A DNA stretch of 64,000 nt from Litsea cubeba (GCA_012931725.1 CM022948.1:69790444-69854443); one strand, 5' to 3'. Shown: positions 35,201-45,137, counted from the first letter of the stretch. The notes: generated by a model from the letters alone, not told the origin. Numbers and translations are program-made.

Positions 35201-38200
35201 GGCATTGTTGACAGAGCTAACCCAGCCCAACCTTTGAAAGAGATGAGGCACCTGAATAAATCCCTCTCCGTTGTTTGAATACTCACTGGGAAACCACTTT
35301 GGTGATGACCCTGAGGGCTTGTAAGATCATGTACTGATTCCATTCTCCTTAGGGATGAAAATAGGTTCCCATGTATGCAAATACCTGAAGGACTCAACCC
35401 CTAATATCAGGTTTCGGTTCAAATTTTGGTCCCATTTTAAATTTGGGCTGAGTGTGAGTCCACTGATCGGCCTGTATCAACTTTTTGGGTCCAGGTCTAA
35501 CAGGGCTATACTCGCACACCCGTAGTATAACTATAGCATATTTGGCAAGAAATAGAAGGATGGTTGTTTTTAGTTTTCCTTAAAATGTACATGTCCCAGA
35601 CAACCAAGTTTGAACCCAAAAACCCTTTTATTCCTCTTTCCCTCACTTTTCTCTATTCCTCGACCTCTCCTCTCCTGGACTGACTCTGGCCTTTTGCTTT
35701 ATCTTCTTGCAGTATACTAAGTACACTGCAGAAATGGTTTTTAGTTTGGAATATCATGGTTTTTTTGTTGTTGTAGTAATTAACTTGCAATTTTTTTTGA
35801 TTTTATAAGAAAAAATGTGATTTTTTAAAATTGAATTTGGAATTGGGGATCTCGGCTAATATAGATTTGAACTTGGAAGAGGATAGCAGAAGTTTGTGTC
35901 CAATTTGTATATACCCGTATGGGTATGGGTCACAACACCAACTAGGGGACGTTGCAGACTTGGGTATAGATATGGGTGGAGGAAAATAGGAGTGTACTTG
36001 ATAGTCTTATCCTTTCTTTATCTCATCCTTATGCCTCTGTGGCGGCTAAGGTAGAGGAGGCTGCCCCTTCAAAGCAACTGCCACAAGTTGTTCTTCTTCA
36101 AGTATATGCTTGTTAGTGGTTTAAACTTAAAAGCACTGATACTCTATGAATTCACAAAATAGTTGAACTTCTACTTCTAATTTGTTTCTCAAAAACAGAG
36201 AAGATCAATGCTTTCAAATGATATGAGCTCCCCTCATCTAGTATTTCTCCAATAAGCAAAAGCAGTGAAAAATTACACAACATCTGAATCTGTAGGGTGT
36301 ACAGTGCTGAAGCATCTCTCTTTCATTAATATAATCTCTTCATTGTTACTGGCCGGAAAAAGAAAAAGTATTTAAGTCAATGGACAAGCAACCAGACCAC
36401 TCTCACATTAGACATGTTGAGCATCCATTCTGCGGCGTTGGAGAGACGTGTTTGATGTGGTTCGAAATCTATTCGGGAAGTGAAGAATATCTTGCAACTT
36501 TATAAAGCTAATGGTTATAGAAGAACATAAAACTCAATTCCTGTACTTGCAAAATCTAAAATGCATCATCAAGGGAGATCTCATTTTTAACATGTTTTCC
36601 TGAAGTTTCCATGACATTGTAACATTTTCTAAACAGAAGTAATGTTTTGTATTGAAATATTTAGCTGTAAAGTATATAGTTTTTCTCCACTTGATCCATG
36701 GTGTGAGCCATTGTTTATCTTAATAATTGCAACAGGTGCAAGCAGTGCTTTTACTTTTAGGTGGGCGTGAAGTGGCTTCATTGATGCCTGGCATGCAATT
36801 AGTGTCCAGCGAGCAAGATAACAGGGTATATAATCATCTATGAGGTTTCTCTTTATCATGGACATTGTTTCATGTTTCATTCCTCCATCTTCATTTTTTG
36901 CCAGGGAGGTGTGTTGGTGGATAGTGGTGATGGTTTTCAATCATCCAATATTCCGCAAAGAGTTGCATCTTTGCTTAGGTTCCGTGAAAAGCGGAAGGAG
37001 CGATGCTTTGAGAAGAAAATTCGTTACAACTGTCGTAAAGAGGTTGCTCTCAGGTAAATAGGTGATAAAAATAAAGTTTCATTTAATTTTTATGGTCAAT
37101 GGTATCATTTTCCTAAATGTTCTGAATTTCTGAATAGATTAACAATTTCTGAAAAAAATGTTAATTACTATCAAAATATTTCATAGAAGAGAAATAATAT
37201 AAAAATAACAATTGGGTTGCCAATAAATACTAAATTGACTGTTATACTTTGTTGGATGAGTGCACAACAAAGATTTTTTTCTCACTGAAGTAGTCTTGAA
37301 CGTGATTCCCCTTGCAAATACTTGTGTATCTCGTCGCTTCACTTTTCCTGCATTTGTTTTATTCTGATACGTAATTCCTTTAACTGTGCAAAATGAGGCA
37401 AATTATGCATGCAAGTCTCTCTCCCTTTTTTTTCTGATCAGTAGCTGAAAATATATGGATGATAGGAAGAGTTAACAATGGCCAGAAATGTAAACGTCGG
37501 CGTCCTCCTGCATCCCAAGACACATTCACCCTTTCACCCACATAGAATTCCCGAACTAAAGACATTTTGTTGTACGCCAACTTAAATAACTCAGGAAATG
37601 AACAATATAAGATATAACAACCACCCTCACCCAATCAGTGACGCAAAATTGGTCTCTATTTTGAGACATATAAGGAAATGAAACATATAAGGACCAACCT
37701 TTCACCTACATAACACTCCCGAACTAAAGACATTTTGTTGTATGCCAACCTAAATAACCCAGGAGATGAAACATATAAGGACCACCCTCACTCAATCAGT
37801 GACGCAAAATTGGACTCTAATTTGAGTCTCACTTCTTTTCCCGTTTCTCATTCTGTCAACTATGGTTCTGAGCGAAAAAGAATCTCTATCTTTAACTTGA
37901 TAATGTCTTGTAAAATAATCAAATCATCAATTTTCTTTTGGGAAATGGCTAACCATATTTTATCAAATTATTGTTGATCTGTCAAAAATCAAAATAATAA
38001 TCTTTCGTAAATCATAAGTGTATAAAGTTGGCATTATTGTACCTATCTAGTTCTGCATTTAACTGCTTAGAGGTCATCTGTTTACTACAATACATTTACA
38101 CATGTAATCATTACTCATATGAAAAACTTACGAGTATACTTGTTTCATGGAATTTACTTATGTAAAAGAATCACATGTGTAAAAAAGGGAGTATAAAATG

Positions 38201-40302
38201 GTACAATTTTCATGTAAAAACTCACACGTCCCCCTCTGGTAAAATCACACATATATAATTGACGTGATTCTATTACACACCACAGTTGGTGCCATTATGT
38301 TGTCGTTTCTATCAATAGGTCTGTGGCTTGAATCTTACCAGCCTAGTTTTTATTCATTTTTAAAAATGTACATAACCCATTTCCATGCTATAATGGTCCT
38401 GGCATGCATAGAATATTCCTTGTCCTGGATACCCTTTCATATTTCTTAAAATACAAACTACAGTAACTGCATATGAGATATCTGGCCATGATATAGATAA
38501 ATTAGCCTGCCAACCAACCTTCTAGGTATCGCAATCAAGCCCAAGATTTTGTACATCATGGGCTTGATTGCGATAGTGGTGACTTATTGAATGATTTAAG
38601 GGTTTTATACATAGCTTTCTTGTTTTCATCAATAAGTCTAATGTATTCTTCCCCCATGAGATTACAATCCCAATCTTTTAGTTCCAGCAATTGGCCATCT
38701 GAACTGAGTAGGACCTCTCTATATGTTTTTTTTTTTTTTTCCATTAAATAATTTCACTGCTATTGATTATTTGGATTAGCAATTCCAGACACCCAAGTTC
38801 TCGTTGAGCTCTCTTCCTGACATGAAATCTGTATGGAATGTTATATGTGCTTGCACTCCTAGTAAGTGGAAGAAAGGATCCCTGAAAGATAACTCAAAAA
38901 ACAAGTGAAACAACCACCCACAAGATTTCTGAGATTGAAAACATCGAGGTAGCTAAATCTCATACATGGAAACAGCTCCTGCTCAGTCTAAAGCTCCCAA
39001 CTTTTACTCAATACTAGTTGTTGAAGTCAACTTCACATGTGCTAATGCCAGCCCTAGACCTGTACAGCTGAAAAGGCTTCTTCTAAGCCTCTTTTAGGTC
39101 ATTCAAATCAATTATGCTCTGATACCAAGTTGTGATTTGAAATGAATTTTTTAAGACGATGAAGAAGGAAATGAGAAAACTAATAAAAAGAGGAAGAAAG
39201 AGAAAAAAGTGGAGAAATAGGAAGGAAGAAACTTGACCATTGCCTGCACCACCCAAACAAAATTCCTGGTTCGGCCATTGCCTGGAACCCCATGTTGAAG
39301 ACTTGAATTTATCTAACAATTGAACATGCACCTCTTTCCGTGAAACAGAGCTTTCTGTGGAGAATAGAACATTTAAAAAAAAAAAAAAAAATCAGGTGAC
39401 CAGGTTGTGCCTCCATCGAAATAATGTTTCAATTGAGGTAACTATTTTAAGAAGGCAACTTTCATTTGAAGTTCAACCTGATTTTCTGTGAAAAATACGT
39501 CTGTAATTGTACCATTAATAGAGGGGAAAAAGAAAGAAAGAACAGAAAAACATCTCTGGTTTTATTACCATTCAGAAGTAAAACAATCCATCTTATATTT
39601 TTTGTGGGGGGTAGGAATGATCTTGCATTAGCAGCCTGCGCTGCTTTTCCTCTTTACACTGAAGTTTGTTCCTGTGTGTTCTTATTAAGTTTACTTCTGT
39701 TATACACTTTTTTCTCCCGTCATATTCATTTTAAGAGAATGAAGTTCCATATCGATTTAGTTTATGTGAACGCGCATGTATATGCTTTTTATTCTAGGAT
39801 GCAGCGCCACAAAGGTCAGTTTGCATGCAAGGCACCTACTGGTGAAGTCGTTTCAGCTTCTTCAACTTGGGAATCCAAACAGTGCCAGTCCCAAAATGAT
39901 ACACCTAAAGAAGCTGTGTGAGTTCCCATCGAATCTTCTGTTGTGGTGGTAATCATATTTGTGGTTGAAAACTCAATTTCAAGAAATGGAGAAATGGTAC
40001 CCAATTGATGGGAAATGATGTACTGGGTTTCCTATTATATCATCAATTTTAGTCCAAGGGCCAGTTCTTGAGATGCTAAACATATCCTCTAATGATTTGC
40101 TTGAGTAACACCTAGTATGCTTTTTCATTCACTTATTTTAGCCCCTAGTTGTTCTCCTACATGCTTTTTATGTTTTGTTGCATTTTATGTATGCAGCTGT
40201 CTACAATGTGGTACCAGTGAAAAAGCTACTCCAGTGATGCGGCGAGGGCCGGCTGGCCCAAAGACTCTATGCAATGCATGCGGACTGAAGTGGGCGCACA
40301 AG
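17247..40302 (+). CDS. TIFY-CCT-GATA zinc-finger transcription factor (ZML/GATA24-28 type), last exon not found
   Basis: Coding exons deduced by eye: 17247-17615, 36736-36825, 36905-37053, 39798-39917, 40197-40302. They join in phase to 278 codons. An acidic stretch fills residues 50-80. The TIFY domain starts at NQLTLSFNGEVYV (about 103), is split by intron 1 and ends after LLLLGGREV. CCT covers about 172-212 (RFREKRKERCFEKK then RMQRHKGQF). The GATA finger uses Cys 244, 247, 268 and 271, spacing C-X2-C-X20-C-X2-C, as in plant TIFY-type GATA factors. These are nuclear DNA-binding regulators. The ATG has no in-frame competitor close by. Intron 1 is 19,120 bp and full of transposons. After WAHK the family normally has an exon starting GTLRDLSK; I cannot find it. 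Without splicing the frame ends VGLLL-stop; with splicing the next in-phase acceptor is at the TCP ATG (43900). Confidence 0.9.
17616..20043 (+). other. GATA intron 1, 5' portion
   Basis: Starts GTCTGT after AAG. Otherwise unremarkable sequence with T runs and a G run at 19652-19663. A TAGGGATGACAA sequence at 20012 may be the end of an old hAT-like MITE into which the next LTR element inserted. Confidence 0.5.
20044..20403 (-). repeat. 3' LTR of the gag-only element
   Basis: Near-identical to 23109-23468. On the minus strand it follows the polypurine tract CTGGGGAGAA. Confidence 0.95.
20401..22031 (-). CDS. Retrotransposon gag plus aspartic protease, one frameshift
   Basis: Two overlapping frames, 22031-21663 (MPPKKQVDAESS start, 122 residues) and 21666-20401 (421 residues). 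The first ends in a gag start (DFLDWLVCVEN); the second continues with WWAELQ, a retrotransposon gag domain, a CCHC knuckle (CFNCHQQGHRAREC) and a retropepsin-like domain with VIDGGSCQNL and DILLGRPW. The change of frame falls at a T run near 21685 where homologous gag proteins are continuous, so a one-base slip is likely, unless frameshifting is programmed. The protein ends soon after the protease; no RT follows. Confidence 0.85.
20404..20413 (-). other. Polypurine tract of the gag-only element
   Basis: On the minus strand CTGGGGAGAA lies directly before the 3' LTR. Confidence 0.7.
23094..23106 (-). other. Primer-binding site, initiator Met tRNA
   Basis: On the minus strand TGGTATCAGAGCC, two bases after the 5' LTR; it matches the complement of the plant tRNA-iMet 3' end. 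Confidence 0.9.
23109..23468 (-). repeat. 5' LTR of the gag-only element
   Basis: 360 bp, one base different from 20044-20403. Confidence 0.95.
23949..24891 (+). repeat. 5' LTR, split by a MITE
   Basis: LTR sequence occupies 23949-23972 and 24481-24891. It contains ACTCTATATATATAGGAG, a likely TATA region, and two copies of GTGGCCTCCGGGCTAC near its end. Confidence 0.9.
23973..24480. mobile_element. hAT-like MITE rich in AACCGAACCGAAA motifs, nested in the LTR
   Basis: Ends TAGGGTGGAAG and CTTCCACCCTTC are inverted repeats. Flanking AAGATTAG and ACGATTAG match at 7 of 8 bases. The interior is dominated by GGTTCGGTTT and its complement. Confidence 0.85.
24894..24906 (+). other. Primer-binding site, Met-tRNA type, one mismatch
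   Basis: TGGTATGAGAGCC, two bases after the LTR; it differs from the usual TGGTATCAGAGCC by one base. Confidence 0.8.
25513..25850. repeat. Low-complexity C, A and GAA tracts
   Basis: Runs of C (about 25513-25551), then A (25562-25600), then purine-rich GAA/GAG sequence. Reading frames through it (proline- or glycine-rich) are artefacts of the runs. Confidence 0.8.
26394..27088 (+). pseudogene. Broken gag-protease of the second LTR element
   Basis: The first frame reads ELEEDEIRDLPRYVQGLRP (gag C-terminal type) and runs through a protease start VVIDNGSAINL. Near 26760 the homology moves to another frame, which continues as KLPKPYQVTW, CLVSFKIGGY and ILFGCPWPFD. No CCHC knuckle is seen. The protein resembles the gag-protease of the element at 20044-23468 but is diverged. 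An uncharacterised acidic frame follows at 27099-27473. Confidence 0.8.
27708..27720 (+). other. Polypurine tract of the second LTR element
   Basis: AAGAGGGGGGGAGT lies directly before the 3' LTR. Confidence 0.75.
27721..28156 (+). repeat. 3' LTR of the second element
   Basis: 436 bp, uninterrupted version of the split LTR at 23949-24891. Includes CTCTCTATATATAGAGG, a likely TATA region. Confidence 0.92.
28157..29498 (+). other. GATA intron 1, no feature seen
   Basis: AT-rich. Near 29030-29120 the motif GAATTTC recurs several times with AAGAGCATTTTGAATT, a short local repeat. No coding signal. Confidence 0.5.
29499..29597. repeat. Near-perfect palindrome: 41-bp perfect arms, 3-bp loop
   Basis: Arms 29506-29546 and 29550-29590 are exactly complementary, with GGG between them. 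They extend outward with two mismatches to CTAC/GTAG. The arms carry CCGGTTCTTGGACCG. It may be a tiny foldback MITE or a hairpin RNA source. No target duplication was found. Confidence 0.95.
29689..30169. mobile_element. Probable hAT-like MITE
   Basis: Left end TAGGGATGGCAA and right end TTGCTATCCATA are inverted. The flanks match weakly (ATAGCATG and ATTGCTTG). Internally it has ACCCG-rich sequence at both ends. Confidence 0.5.
30363..32081. mobile_element. Long inverted-repeat (MULE- or foldback-like) element, interrupted by a LINE
   Basis: Left-arm pieces match the right arm in inverted order: TTTCACTCTATT at 30378 against 32055-32067, TTGCTCAAATG near 30486 against CATTTGAGC near 31950, and TTTATACATCAGGGCCCAC at 31133 against its complement near 31823-31841. 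The arms are about 280-300 bp and imperfect. The centre (31240-31740) holds a diverged tandem duplication. The outer limits and target duplication are not defined. Confidence 0.6.
30573..31116 (+). mobile_element. 5'-truncated LINE with 14-bp target duplication
   Basis: The sequence ends in a poly-A run (31091-31111). AGAAAAGTTCGTGT occurs on both sides (30559-30572 and 31117-31130). The 5' part carries a broken frame with LACIWTIWKERS, typical of the region after the RT in plant L1-type LINEs. The first 21 bases are repeated once with period 26. Confidence 0.9.
32082..36735 (+). other. GATA intron 1, 3' portion
   Basis: C and A runs at 32091-32160 and T runs at 33608-33628. The intron ends in GCAACAG before exon 2. 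Apart from a small LINE RNase H-like remnant at 35064-35140 I see no gene. Confidence 0.5.
35064..35140 (-). pseudogene. LINE RNase H-like remnant
   Basis: The minus strand reads VESDFLCVIGWASHLSHPP, like the VESDS...PWRF part of plant LINE RNase H domains. It is too short to identify further. Confidence 0.4.
37531..37833. repeat. Diverged tandem duplication, period 168
   Basis: Two copies share GAACTAAAGACATTTTGTTG and CAGTGACGCAAAATTGG. They lie in GATA intron 3. Confidence 0.8.
38527..38575. repeat. Inverted repeat, 17-bp perfect arms, 15-bp loop
   Basis: TATCGCAATCAAGCCCA and its exact complement. No other feature is attached. Confidence 0.9.
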
Positions 40303-40537
40303 GTCGGTTTACTATTATGAAATTCACTGTGATCAGATTTGGTTCCGTGGGTTTCGTACCATTTTTGACATATGGAGCTCACTTTGTCAGTTAATATTAT
40401 GAACTGATGGCAACTGTTTGAACTGGAGAATATCATCAAAGGAGACTCTTATCTCGGTTGTGGTTCTCTCCATATGTGATAATGAAATGGCCATGTTTAG
40501 GGGTTTTGGACCATATATATATATATATATATATATG

Positions 40538-40688
40538 GGAGATGCTCTTGTGAGAGTAACTCTCACACTACTACGAGAGTAAGGGTGGGGGACCTCACAT
40601 CCATATCCAATGCTAACAGCCTAAATGTGAGGGCCCCCATCCCTACTCTCACAGTACCATGAGAGTCACTCTCACAAGAGCATCTTCC
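40538..40688. mobile_element. MITE family B, copy 1
   Basis: Terminal inverted repeats of about 28 bp (GGAGATGCTCTTGTGAGAG), 151 bp, inserted in a TA run. A related copy is at 42427-42573. Confidence 0.8.
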
Positions 40689-40695
40689 AATATAT

Positions 40696-40947
40696 ACAAA
40701 AAATCAGCTCCAACCGTAATTTCTATCATCTCCAAATGGGCTCAAAAGTTTAATGGTCAATAGTCCATTCGGATCGATACATAGTCGATCCAACGGTCCA
40801 GTAAATTCAGATTTGACCGAAAGTTGGTGGACATGTGCAATTTAGGGGGATCATGTGTTTGGGTCATTTGGATGGACCAAAGGTAGGCCCCACAAGCATG
40901 AGCTTACGAAATTTTCTCATAAGCTTGAGCTTAGGAGAGCCTTGCTC
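40696..40947. mobile_element. MITE family A, copy 1, left end missing
   Basis: Shares GATCCAACGGTCCAGTAAAT and the right end CTTAGGAGAGCCTTGCTC with the complete copy at 41533-41903. Confidence 0.8.
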
Positions 40948-41532
40948 ATATATATATATATATATCTATATAATATGGGATAGCAGACTTTGAATCGTAG
41001 GACATTTTGGACCCATGGATCTATGTACATAAATCCAAGGGATATTTAATATCCCTTGGATTTAAAGGGGGAATGCAAAATTGGGCAGCAAGTTAGAGTT
41101 ATTTACAGGTATTGCCATCCCTTTTTCATTTAAAAGAAAATGGGCTAAAGGTTGGAGAAATTTACAATTTTTTGCCATCCTCATCAAATGCAAAAAAGGG
41201 TCAGGAAGTTTGAGTTATTTACAGGTATTGTCATCCCTTCTTCATTTAAAAAAAAAAAAGCACTACTTCATTGATGATGAGATGGGACCAAGATAAGAAG
41301 ATGAGATGAGCAAATTTGGTGAAAGATTTCATGATTCCGTTTTGTTAAGAATAAATGAATGAATGAAATTATATCATTTGGCAATCAATTGGATTTTTTT
41401 TTGGGGAATCCATTTTATAGTTGGATTTGCTTTCGAGACGCATGGAACCTAGGTTCGGTCGGTCTGAGGCATATCCAGGTCCGATGGTGCGTCGTGCCTT
41501 AAGGCACGGGGAATTTCTAGTATATATATATA

Positions 41533-41903
41533 GAGCAAGGCTCCCCTAAGCTCAAGCTTAGGATAAGGTAAGCTCAAGTGTGTGGTGGGGCCCACTTGGG
41601 GACCCACATGGGATGGGGAGGATTTCAAGGACTCCCTAGGATCTTCCTCACTGCAAAAAATAAGCCCCAACCGTAATTTCTATCATCTCCATATAGGCCC
41701 AAGAGTTTAACGGACAACAATCCATTCTGATTGATATATAGTCAATCCAACGGTCCAGTAAATTCGGATCTTACCGAAAGTTGGTGGACATGTGCAATTT
41801 AAGGGGGTCATGTATTTGGTCCATTTGGATGGACCAAAGGTGGGCCCCACAAGCACGAGCTTACAAAATTCTCCTTAAGCTCGAGCTTAGGGGAGCCTTG
41901 CTC
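41533..41903. mobile_element. MITE family A, copy 2, complete
   Basis: 371 bp with ends GAGCAAGGCTCCCCTAAGC and GCTTAGGGGAGCCTTGCTC, flanked by TA runs. No coding capacity. Confidence 0.85.
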
Positions 41904-42312
41904 ATATATATATATATATATACGCTACACAGTGCCCGGGCATTTTAGGAGAAAATGCCCCTCCTAGTTGGGCCCACTGGGATGCATGATGATCATGGAA
42001 GTCTATTGGATGAAAAGATCTATATGAGGCCTACCTAGATGCAAAATCTTGAGTCCATAAGATCATCCCAACCTTTTGATCCCAAGTTTAATGGTTTTAA
42101 AGGCATCATTTTATCATCATTTCAATCCAATGATGAGGAAAAGTTGAATGAGTGTCAAATTTGGACTTGTGACTATTCATTGTGGGGTAGTGTGTGAAAA
42201 GACTAGATTGACTCAACATGGGCCCCATGACAAAAAAAGAGGGGCGGAAAAAGGGGTGTTTTGAAAGTGTGGCGTTTTTTAGAATTTCCTTTATATATAT
42301 ATATATATATAT

Positions 42313-42426
42313 GGAAATATTCATGTGCATCCATCCCTCACCATGTTATGGTGAGGGACAACATAGTAGGGGTGAGGGACAACATATTAGGGTTGACTTT
42401 ATAACACATCCGAACCATCCACACAC
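42313..42426. mobile_element. Fragment of the family C element
   Basis: Starts GGAAATATTCATGTGCATCC, as does the long inverted-repeat element at 42589-43604, and carries CCCTCACC. It is cut short by the family B copy that follows. Confidence 0.6.
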
Positions 42427-42573
42427 ATGTTCTTGTGAGAGTAACTCTCACGCTACTTTGAGAGTAAGGGTGGGGGCCCTCACATCCATATCCAATGCCA
42501 ACAACCTATATTTGAGGATACCCACTTCTTACTCTCACAGAAGCGTGAGAGTTAATCTCACAGGAGCATCTCC
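42427..42573. mobile_element. MITE family B, copy 2
   Basis: Same structure as 40538-40688 (CTTGTGAGAGTAACTCTCAC at the left, complement at the right), diverged. Confidence 0.75.
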
Positions 42574-42588
42574 ATATATATATAATAA

Positions 42589-43604
42589 TGGAAAATATTC
42601 ATGTGCATCTATCCCTCACCACATTATGGTGATGGACAACATAGTGGGGCCACTTTATGATTCATCCAAATCATCCACACACATGGAACCCCCTATATTA
42701 CAATGGATCAATTGAGTTTTCATTAATCCGATTGGATTGGACCGTTGGATTGAGGGTCAAAATTTTTTCTTTAATATAAAGTCGTTAAATTTGTGGGCCA
42801 CGGATGAAGGGGTTAGAGACTTGGGATTGACCTCAAACTTGATATATGGTCTCATCTCATATGACTCTTTCCATCCACCCCCCCCCCCCCCCCCCCCCCA
42901 CCCCCACACCCCCACCCAAGTCTCATGATCGTGGGCCCCCATTTAGTTTGTCCCCTCACAATATAGTAAGGGAAGTATTGCACTAGAAGATATAGATATA
43001 TATGTAGGCAGCTCGCCCTAAGGCTTAAAGGCTTAGGATAAGGTAAGCTCAGGTGTGTGGTGGGGCCGACCTGTTGGATGTCAACCAATTCCCTGGGACC
43101 CTCTGCTTTGCAAAAAAACTAGCCCCAACCATGGTTTCTATCATCTCCATTTGGGCCCCAAAAGTTTAATGGTCAACAGTCCAGGCATTCGGTTTGTACA
43201 CAGTCGATCCAACGGTCCAGTAAATTTGGATATGACCGAAAGTTGGTGGATTTGTGTAATTTAGGGGGGTCGTGTGTTTGGTCCATTTGGATGGGCCAGG
43301 GGTGGGCCCCACAAGCGTGAGCTTTCGGATTTTTATCCTAAGCTTTAACTTAGGAGAGCCTTGCCTTATATCTAACCCCTTCATCCGTGGCCAACAAAAT
43401 TAACGACTTTATATTAAAGGAAAAACTTTGATCCTAGATCCAACGGTCCAATCCATTCAAATAGGTGAAAATTTGATGGATCTTGTGTACTTATTACTTA
43501 AGGGGATCCTATGTGTGCGAATGGTTCGGATGTATCATAAAGTCGACCCCACTATATTGTCCCTCACTATAATATGGTGAGGGATGGACGCACATGAATA
43601 TTTC
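42589..43604. mobile_element. Family C long-inverted-repeat element with a family A MITE nested inside
   Basis: The left arm (about 42589-42830) and right arm (about 43374-43604) are complementary: GAAAATATTCATGTGCATC against GCACATGAATATTTC, and GGCCACGGATGAAGGGGTT against AACCCCTTCATCCGTGGCC. The centre holds a C run (42879-42900) and family A copy 3. Confidence 0.7.
43007..43366. mobile_element. MITE family A, copy 3, diverged ends
   Basis: Shares GATCCAACGGTCCAGTAAAT and GGTGGGCCCCACAAGCG with the other copies. Its left end has decayed. Confidence 0.75.
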
Positions 43605-43899
43605 TATATATATATATGTAGATAAAGATATGGTATTCCATTAAGCCCCATTTTACATAATGATATTCTCTGTTGCATCTGTTGGAATTGCCTTAAAAGA
43701 CTAGCGGTGACATGTTTGGATGTTGTTGCAATTAGAGGGAAGGATGTGTGCTTTCTGAAGTCTCAAACTGCATCCTTTGCATGCAAGTAGCACATGCCTA
43801 CCATTTTTACATTCATTCCACACGCTCTAAAGAACCATATACCATTTATTTATTTCTTTTCAACATAACGCCCTAATGTACTGTTTCTTTTTTTCATAG

Positions 43900-44784
43900 A
43901 TGGAAGCAAAGAAGCAGGAGATAAAGAAGGAAGAGAGGGAAATTGAACAAAGACTGGGTGTAAAAGGCTGCAGCATAAGTGAAGATGGGTTGTCAACCAT
44001 TCCTGTGCAGATTGCTTCTCCACTGTCAACCCCACAGCTGGCAGCCCAACAACTGGTTTGTCTGAAAATGGAGCCGGTTGTGGAGAAGCGCAGGATGGAA
44101 TATGTTCCACTAAGGCCGGGTAGAGCTTCAAAAGACAAGCACACCAAGGTGGAAGGTCGCGGACGGAGGATCCAGATGCCTGCTACCTGTGCTGCCCGCA
44201 TCTTTCAACTTACCAAAGAGCTCGGCCACAAGTCAGATGGACAGACAATTCGGTGGCTGCTGGAGCAAACCGAACCGGCTATCATAGCAGCCACTGGCAC
44301 TGGCACTGTTCCAGCTATTGCTACTTACGTAGATGGCACTCTTAAGATCCCAACGCAGTCTCCTTTTGGTGATGACAATGATAGGAGGAGGAGAAAGCGA
44401 ACCTTCAATACAAATACGCCGCAAATACAAGATAAATCATCTATCACATCGGGTCTAGCGCCAATCATACCATCGACTCCAGCCACTCAAAATATCGTTA
44501 GTTTGGGCAACTTGGGGAACTTGGGTACACAGACCTTCTTGATGATATCGCCTAATGCTATTGCAGGGCCTTCTAATCAGCCGCAGGTGTGGTCATTCCC
44601 TGCACCGACAGGACCACTTATCAATCTCTCTGCTGCTGCGAGACCCATTTCCACTGTGTTTTCAGTGGTGCCTGGGTTAAATCTTGCAACTGCGGTTGAA
44701 ATTCCTGCCTCTACTGGTAATGCTTCTATTCCAATGGCAGCAGGTACTAGTAGTACTCATGTAGTTAAAAGTTCCTCAAAGTAG
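43900..44784 (+). CDS. Class I TCP transcription factor (TCP9/TCP19-like)
   Basis: One exon, 294 residues. The TCP domain (about 78-140: KDKHTKVEGRGRR, ATCAARIFQLTKELGHK, TIRWLLEQTEPAI, TGTGTVPAIA) is the class I (PCF) type, a non-canonical basic helix-loop-helix that binds GGNCCCAC-like sites and controls growth and development. The C-terminal AGPSNQPQVWSFPA is shared with TCP9/TCP19-type proteins. The N-terminus (MEAKKQEIKKEERE) is strongly charged. The basic region has Q where R is usual (RRIQMPAT). An in-frame TAG sits directly before the ATG and doubles as a splice acceptor after a T-rich tract, so there is either a 5'-UTR intron ending at the ATG or splicing from the GATA gene upstream in the same phase. 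The usual C-terminal LRDFSLEIYDK-like tail is not seen. Confidence 0.9.
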   Translation: MEAKKQEIKKEEREIEQRLGVKGCSISEDGLSTIPVQIASPLSTPQLAAQQLVCLKMEPVVEKRRMEYVPLRPGRASKDKHTKVEGRGRRIQMPATCAARIFQLTKELGHKSDGQTIRWLLEQTEPAIIAATGTGTVPAIATYVDGTLKIPTQSPFGDDNDRRRRKRTFNTNTPQIQDKSSITSGLAPIIPSTPATQNIVSLGNLGNLGTQTFLMISPNAIAGPSNQPQVWSFPAPTGPLINLSAAARPISTVFSVVPGLNLATAVEIPASTGNASIPMAAGTSSTHVVKSSSK

Positions 44785-45131
44785 GAGTTGCAGCTGAGAG
44801 TGGAGTTTGTTCAGTGCTTTAATTCTTCGGGGAGATTTGACGTGAAATGAGGTTCACAAAAATTAGGCAAATGGCATCACTGAGCAAAAGAATTGAACTG
44901 TGGAGATTATCTTTTTATTCTTTTTCTTTTTCTTTTTTTTTTCTTTTTACTGTTAATGAGATTTGTGATTTTGTCTAGGTTGAACATATTGTTGTGTCAT
45001 GTACTAATATAAGCTCCCAAGATCTTAAGACTTCCTTGCCCAAAAGAAAAGGAGTCTTAGATCTATGCCCTGTATTGGGAAGATCATTGTGCTTTTCATG
45101 ATGTAATATTTTATCTTTTTCATTTTACTTT

Positions 45132-45137
45132 AATAAA
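45132..45137 (+). terminator. Candidate poly(A) signal of the TCP gene
   Basis: AATAAA about 350 bases after the TCP stop, in an AT-rich stretch. Confidence 0.4.

Noticed and set aside
39110..39130. GCTCTGATACCA, complement of a Met primer-binding site
   Set aside because: No LTR pair or target duplication could be found around it; at most a relic.
42737..43088. Short frames with poly-proline or poly-glycine
   Set aside because: Artefacts of the C run at 42879-42900 within MITEs.
43650..43720. GGAATTGCCTTAAAAGAC read as GIALKD, considered as the missing GATA tail exon
   Set aside because: No acceptor AG before it, a stop follows at once, and the match to GTLRDLSK is poor.
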